DNA of 64,000 bases from Cedecea sp000277545 (GTDB lineage: Bacteria > Pseudomonadota > Gammaproteobacteria > Enterobacterales > Enterobacteriaceae), in assembly GCA_050847315.1 (NCBI GenBank), contig CP193791.1, one strand, 5' to 3'. Below are positions 59,770-64,000 of this stretch, in pieces (the stretch's first letter is position 1; each line of letters begins with the position of its first letter). Under the pieces are notes generated by a model, which was not told where the DNA came from, did no database searches, and was given only the letters and a program-made list of their open reading frames with translations. The position numbers and the translations under genes were made by a program.

Positions 59770-61035
59770 TTAGCGCTGGGAAGCGTCGAGATAGCGGCTG
59801 TACTTGCGCTGGGTTTCAATGTGGTCGGCGACGTATTTCGCGTCATGCCACACGCCCCAGATAAACGTTGAGCCCCGGCGGGAAAGCCACGGCAGGCCGA
59901 GAAAATAGACGCCCGGCTCGCTGGAAACGCCGCGCTGGTGGCGTGGTTTGCCCTGAGCATCAAAGGCATCCACGTTGAGCCAGCCGTAGTCCGGGGCGTA
60001 TCCGGTCGCCCAGATAATCGAGGTGATGCCCGCTTCGGCCAGGTTCAATTCCAGCGTGGGCTGGGTGACGCAAAGCGGATCGGCCGGGAAGACTCGGGCC
60101 TGCGGCTCTTCAGGCAGATCGATCCCGTTGCGGGTAATCCACGCATCGGCGGCGTCCAGCAGGGCCAGGTAACTTTCATCCCCCTGGCGGATGTTGTGTG
60201 CCAGATTATCTTCAAAAAAGACTTTCCCCTCGGCGAAGCGCTGGGTCAGGCCGACGAGGTGAATGCCCTGGTGTGCGAGTGCCCGGAAATCAACGGTGTG
60301 GCCGCCGCGAGCGCCACTCACCGCAATGGTGACGTGTTCTTTGCCAGGCTGATTGGCCGCCGCATCCCACAGCCCAAGCACCCCCAGCCACCAGCAGAAG
60401 TCCCGGTTGCGGTAGGCGCGGGGAGGGCGGTCGTGGGCACCCACGGAAAGGTAAACCTGCTTGCCCGCACGCTGTAGCTCATCGGCGATTTGTACCCCGG
60501 AAGAGCCAGCCCCCACCACAAGCACCGCGCCAGCCGGTAGCTGAGCCGGGTTTTTGTAGGCGGCGGAATGAATCTGGTGCAGCCCGTCATCTGCCGGAGC
60601 AATGGCCGGGATGACCGGGCGCTGGAAAGGCCCGGTGGCGGCCACGATATGCTTTGCTTCGACAATACCGTCGCTGGTTTCCACCGTGAAACCCGACCTG
60701 CCGTGATGGCGCGTCACGCTTTTCACTTCCACGCCGGTTTTTACCGGCGCTTCAAATTTCCGGGCGTAGTTTTGGAAGTAGTTCGCCACCTCGTCTTTGG
60801 GGATAAAACTGTCCGGGTCGGCGGCGTCAAATTCAAGGCCAGGAAAGCGGTCGTGCCAGGCCGGGCCGTTGGCAACCAGCGAATCCCAGCGGCCGCTGCG
60901 CCAGGCTTCGGCGATGCGGTTTTTCTCCAGCACCAGATGGGGAATACCGAGGCGCGTCAGGTGCTCGCTCATGGCGATCCCGGCCTGGCCGGCACCAATC
61001 ACAAGGGTATCTGTCTGTGTTTTTATTTCGGTCAT
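59770..61035 (-). CDS. Flavin-containing monooxygenase / CzcO-like oxidoreductase
   Basis: 421 residues from the ATG at 61035, behind AAGGAAACAG. FAD motif VIGAGQAGIAMSEHL (about 11-25), second NAD(P)H motif VVGAGSSGVQIADELQ (about 167-182), and WATGYAPDYGWL. It belongs to the FMO-like group of class-B monooxygenases. A hydroxylation or N/S-oxygenation step on the substrate taken up by the divergent transporter is plausible. First gene of the leftward operon; 26 nt to RidA. Confidence 0.85.
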   Translation of the reverse strand: MTEIKTQTDTLVIGAGQAGIAMSEHLTRLGIPHLVLEKNRIAEAWRSGRWDSLVANGPAWHDRFPGLEFDAADPDSFIPKDEVANYFQNYARKFEAPVKTGVEVKSVTRHHGRSGFTVETSDGIVEAKHIVAATGPFQRPVIPAIAPADDGLHQIHSAAYKNPAQLPAGAVLVVGAGSSGVQIADELQRAGKQVYLSVGAHDRPPRAYRNRDFCWWLGVLGLWDAAANQPGKEHVTIAVSGARGGHTVDFRALAHQGIHLVGLTQRFAEGKVFFEDNLAHNIRQGDESYLALLDAADAWITRNGIDLPEEPQARVFPADPLCVTQPTLELNLAEAGITSIIWATGYAPDYGWLNVDAFDAQGKPRHQRGVSSEPGVYFLGLPWLSRRGSTFIWGVWHDAKYVADHIETQRKYSRYLDASQR

Positions 61036-61211
61036 GTCTGTTTCCTTGATGCTCGGGAAATAAGGTTCAGCGCAGCTTCGCGATGGCACAAGGTTATTAA
61101 GCGGCAGACATTCCGTAAAATATTATAAATCTAGGGATAAGGTATAAATAAAGTGGTCTCCAGCTATGGGCTATGAATTTCCTGTATTTTAAGACGGTGA
61201 AACACCACTTT

Positions 61212-62135
61212 TTAATTTTCGACCAGGGTTTTCGGCATCAGCTCAAAGGTGCGGCAGTAATCCATAAATAAGCGCGTCGGCCGGGTCGGCTCGTTATTGC
61301 GTAAATAAGCCATCACCAGCGTAGAGGCCGCCATATCATCAATGATTTCCACCTGCTTAACGCGCTGGCCGTCATAGGTTATGTCGGTGCAGGGGCGGGT
61401 GACCAGCACCGAAAATCCCATGCCCTGGCCGACCATGCAGCGCACCATTTCAATCGACGGCGAACTGTAGGCCACCTCCGGGTGCAGGCCTTTGTCGGTG
61501 AAAATATTCATGAAGTAGCTTTTGCTGGGAATAACGTCCAGCAGGATCATCGGTTCGCGACTGAGTTCTTTGAGCGTGACGGTGGTTTTTTTCGCCAGCG
61601 GATGAGCCGCAGGCAGCAGAGCGTAAGGTTTCTGCGGGGCGTTCAGTTTTTCGGTATGCAGCGTGCTCTCTAACTCCAGGTTGTACATAAAGGCGAGGTC
61701 GAAGCGCCCGCGGTGCAGCCCGTGGGTCAGTTCATTTTGCTCCCCGTCGTACAGTCGGATGGTTATGTCAGGATAAAGCTTGCGAAACCCGGCGATGAGC
61801 CTCGGCAGATAAAGCGGGGCCGCGGACTCGAAGCAGCCGATGGCGATGGTGCCGGAAACCAGGTCGTTATCCGCTTTGGCATTTTGCTCAAACTGGTATG
61901 AAAGCCGCAGCAACTCGCGTGCTTTTTCATAAAACCGCAGCCCGCCTGGCGTGAGCGAAACGCCCTGCGCGTGGTGGCGAATAAAAAACTGCTGCTCAAA
62001 AGTGTCTTCCAGGTTTTTGATGGCAATGGAAACGGAAGGCTGGGCGATATGCAGCTGCCTTGAGGCTTCAGCGATGCTCTGCGCCTCCACGACGGTGACA
62101 AAGTACTTGAGCTGCTTGAGCGTGAAATGTGTCAT
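61212..62135 (-). CDS. LysR-family regulator of the transport/catabolic locus
   Basis: 307 residues: winged helix (LKQLKYFVTVVEAQSIAEAS, LHIAQPSVSIAIKNLEDTF) and a substrate-binding domain. It lies upstream of the monooxygenase operon on the same strand, and its promoter faces the divergent ABC-transporter gene across about 530 bp, so it likely controls both. Inducer unknown. The ATG at 62135 has a GGGGTTAGCGCC upstream. Confidence 0.88.
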   Translation of the reverse strand: MTHFTLKQLKYFVTVVEAQSIAEASRQLHIAQPSVSIAIKNLEDTFEQQFFIRHHAQGVSLTPGGLRFYEKARELLRLSYQFEQNAKADNDLVSGTIAIGCFESAAPLYLPRLIAGFRKLYPDITIRLYDGEQNELTHGLHRGRFDLAFMYNLELESTLHTEKLNAPQKPYALLPAAHPLAKKTTVTLKELSREPMILLDVIPSKSYFMNIFTDKGLHPEVAYSSPSIEMVRCMVGQGMGFSVLVTRPCTDITYDGQRVKQVEIIDDMAASTLVMAYLRNNEPTRPTRLFMDYCRTFELMPKTLVEN

Positions 62136-62665
62136 GGCGCTAACCCCGCTTTTTTATTGTCAATGCAGCCTTGAAGAGAGCTTCAGGCTATTCAGTCAGT
62201 TTGCAGCAAGGCTCATGCCAGGTGTAACAGTGGTGGACACAAACGGTAAAATTATGCCCTGAAAAAATATTTTTATTTTTATTGGCCACGAATTATCCCC
62301 AAAAAGTGGCAGACGAAAAATGATCCGCACCTTTTTGGTGCGGGTGAATATTTTGAGCCGCTATTATCTGCCTGAAATATGTCTTTATTGGCTTTTCTTC
62401 GGCGAATTAATATCTTGCGCTGCGCTGGTGCAAAAAAATAACCATTGCATTAAAACAATTTTTTATAGAGGTAAGGCATATTTTTCGTCCTTTATCCCGA
62501 CGCGCTTCTGCTGCAGCATGACCCCATCGCAAACGCTCATCGAGTGATTATCGTCCTGGCGAATATATTGCAAGGCATTCCCCGGCGCGAAAATCATCCG
62601 TTGTTTCAGGTGCCGCCGTTGGGGCATCCATAAAAATGATTAACCACCTGCACTGGAGTCATCGC
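62136..62665. other. Long divergent intergenic region
   Basis: 530 nt, AT-rich, between the LysR gene and the ABC-transporter gene. It contains a perfect 7-bp hairpin CCGCACC / GGTGCGG (62325-62343), with a 5-nt T loop. A 75-codon frame (62320-62547) lacks family features and is probably chance. LysR-type T-N11-A sites may occur but are not specific enough to call. No RNA gene was recognised. Confidence 0.45.
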
Positions 62666-63493
62666 ATGTTTACATCCTCACACAGCAAGGCGTTATTTTC
62701 CTGCATGGCGGCGGCGCTGCCTTTACTGCTCAGCGGCGGGGCTCAGGCGGCCGTGATGACCCCCGGTCAGCTTACGGTGGGGAGCGATATTACCTTCCCG
62801 CCTTACGAATACCTCGACGGCAAAACCCCGGCGGGTTTCGATATTGAATTTATCAACGGCGTGGTCGAAGCGATGAAGCTGCAGCCCAATTACGTGGATA
62901 CCCGCTTCACCAGCCTGATCCCCGGCCTGCAGGCGAAACGCTTCGAGCTGATTGCTTCCGCGCTGTTTATCACCCCGGAGCGCCAGAAGGTGATCGACAT
63001 GGTGCCTTACCTGAAAACCGGCGAGTCGCTGCTGACGCTGAGCAATGCCAGCTTCAAGCCAACCAAGCCGGAAGAGCTTTGCGGGCATAAAGTCGGGTCG
63101 ATGCAGGGCACTTACTGGCTGGAAAAACTGCACACGCTGTCGGCGGATTACTGCGTGAAGCAGGGGCTGAAGCCGATTACGGTTAGCGAATTCTCAACCG
63201 ACCCGCAGACAACCCAGGCGCTGCTTTCCCACGCGGTTGAAGTGCAGATGACCGATGCCGCCGTGGCAAGTCAGGTGGTGGACAAAATGAAAGGGCGACT
63301 GGCGGTGACCTCGACCGACCTGCTGTACCCGGTGCTGGTGGGGCTTGGGGTGAGTAAAACCAACCCGGAGCTGAAAAAAGCGCTGAACGAAGGCATTGCG
63401 GCCTTTAAAGCGAGCGGCAAGTACTCGGCATTAGTGAAAAAGTATCACCTGGCGGAGCCGTCCGAAGCCGAAATTCAGGCCAGCAGTTTGTAA
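62666..63493 (+). CDS. Polar amino-acid ABC transporter substrate-binding protein
   Basis: 275 residues from the ATG at 62666 (CTGGAGTCATCGC upstream). Signal peptide (to about AQAA), then the class-3 substrate-binding fold (LTVGSDITFPPYEYLDGKTP, GFDIEFINGVVEAM, SLIPGLQAKRFELIASALFI). Family members bind amino acids, opines or their derivatives. The permease follows 24 nt downstream. Substrate probably matches the divergent catabolic operon. Confidence 0.87.
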   Translation: MFTSSHSKALFSCMAAALPLLLSGGAQAAVMTPGQLTVGSDITFPPYEYLDGKTPAGFDIEFINGVVEAMKLQPNYVDTRFTSLIPGLQAKRFELIASALFITPERQKVIDMVPYLKTGESLLTLSNASFKPTKPEELCGHKVGSMQGTYWLEKLHTLSADYCVKQGLKPITVSEFSTDPQTTQALLSHAVEVQMTDAAVASQVVDKMKGRLAVTSTDLLYPVLVGLGVSKTNPELKKALNEGIAAFKASGKYSALVKKYHLAEPSEAEIQASSL

Positions 63494-63517
63494 TCATTAC
63501 CGCCGGGGAGTACAGAT

Positions 63518-64000
63518 ATGTCGTTTGACTGGAACTATTTATTCAGCCTGTTTAGCAATGCCGATTTTTGGCAGGCAACCTGGACCGTGATTAAGCTGAG
63601 CCTGCTGAGCTGGGTAATCAGCATTGGCTTTGGCTTTCTTCTGGCGCTGGGCAAACAGGCGGCGTCTCCTTGGCTCTCTTTACCGGCGCGGGCCTATATC
63701 TGGCTGTTCCGCAGCCTGCCGCTGCTGGTGCTGCTGATTTTTGTCTATAACCTGCCTCAGGCGCTGCCCGGCAGCTCGGCCTTGTTAAGCGACCCGTTCT
63801 GGGCCGGGCTTATCGCGCTGGTGCTGAGTGAAACGGCCTATATTGCCGAGATTCACCGTGGTGGCCTGCTGGCTATCCCTCGCGGGCAGCGTGAGGCCGC
63901 CCATGCCCTGGGGCTGCGCTACGCCGGCATTCAGTGGCTGGTCATTGTGCCGCAGGCGCTGCGGGTGGCGTTGCCGTCGCTGGCGAACGAATACATCTCC
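63518..64000 (+). CDS. Polar amino-acid ABC transporter permease (partial, 3' end outside window)
   Basis: 161 residues visible from the ATG at 63518, behind CGGGGAGTACAGAT. HisM/GlnP-type permease with helices and the EAA-type loop (EIHRGGLLAIPRGQREAAHALG). Cut by the window end. Forms the importer with the preceding binding protein; a second permease and an ATPase presumably follow outside the window. Confidence 0.85.
   Translation, partial: MSFDWNYLFSLFSNADFWQATWTVIKLSLLSWVISIGFGFLLALGKQAASPWLSLPARAYIWLFRSLPLLVLLIFVYNLPQALPGSSALLSDPFWAGLIALVLSETAYIAEIHRGGLLAIPRGQREAAHALGLRYAGIQWLVIVPQALRVALPSLANEYIS

Noticed and set aside
62320..62547. 75-codon frame in the divergent region before the ABC transporter
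   Set aside because: No homology or ribosome-binding site; spans a hairpin.
1..64000. CRISPR arrays or intact insertion sequences
   Set aside because: No regularly spaced repeats, transposase genes or terminal inverted repeats were seen; the only mobile-element trace is the broken integrase.

Overview
The window is chromosomal DNA from a member of the Enterobacteriaceae. Strong matches to Escherichia coli proteins recalled from memory include YeeO, LdtA (ErfK), PuuA/B/C/D/P/R, Amn, NfsB, Nac, Cbl and MtfA. Four tRNA-Asn(GUU) copies and one tRNA-Ser(CGA) lie among yeeO, amn, nac, cbl, ldtA and mtfA, as in the 44-min region of E. coli, but the order is rearranged and accessory DNA is interspersed. 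An N-acyl-homoserine-lactone synthase, the scsABCD operon and a MerR/CFA lipid operon are present. A genus such as Cedecea would fit, but this is a guess and no species marker was seen.

Layout: 1-2.6 kb holds a DeoD-type phosphorylase (cut by the window edge), a Crp/Fnr-like regulator and the AlkC DNA glycosylase. 2.6-4.5 kb is a putative toxin (zinc metallopeptidase) with two tandem lipoprotein immunity genes, next to tRNA-Asn 1. 4.7-9 kb carries yeeO, a YbdG-type mechanosensitive channel, ldtA and a DUF1471 gene. 9-16.8 kb is the divergent putrescine catabolic locus puuDRCB / puuAP, without puuE, ending at tRNA-Asn 2. 17-25.3 kb carries an aminopeptidase P, amn, a chemoreceptor, and a LysR gene divergent from a quinone/nitro-reductase operon. 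25.4-27.4 kb is a convergent luxR/luxI pair beside tRNA-Asn 3. 27.5-36.5 kb carries scsABCD, nac (with NtrC and sigma-54 sites), cbl, a second chemoreceptor with a sigma-28 promoter, and a COG0523 GTPase with a Zur-like box. 36.5-39.9 kb is a TPP-riboswitch operon, tenA-thiZ-thiX-thiY.

40-49.2 kb carries a flavin oxidoreductase, a DUF1349 gene, and an MlrA/LitR-like MerR regulator. Next to the regulator is a tightly coupled operon: NTF2-like, SDR, FAD oxidase, DUF1365, CFA synthase, chalcone-isomerase-like, DUF3833, and a TudS-DUF1722 desulfidase. A 36-nt near-perfect palindrome in front of this operon matches the remembered MlrA box in arms and spacing. 49.5-52.2 kb is a remnant island at tRNA-Asn 4: a muramidase-like toxin, an LprI-like immunity protein and a broken P4-type integrase. 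52.2-57.2 kb carries mtfA, tRNA-Ser, an SMR transporter and three poorly characterised membrane-protein genes. 57.5-64 kb is a catabolic-looking locus (LysR, flavoprotein monooxygenase, RidA, DUF1028, M20 deacylase) divergent from a polar amino-acid ABC transporter that runs off the window.

The main themes are polyamine, thiamine-precursor and nitrogen scavenging (puu, tenA-thiXYZ, nac/cbl), envelope redox and metal stress (scs, COG0523 GTPase), photo-oxidative membrane and tRNA protection (the MerR operon), and interbacterial competition. Two effector-immunity modules lie on the 3' side of tRNA-Asn genes with no secretion-system structural genes nearby. The most novel points are the duplicated immunity gene with an effector 3' stub, the MlrA-like operator for the lipid operon, and the DUF1028/RidA/M20/monooxygenase locus.
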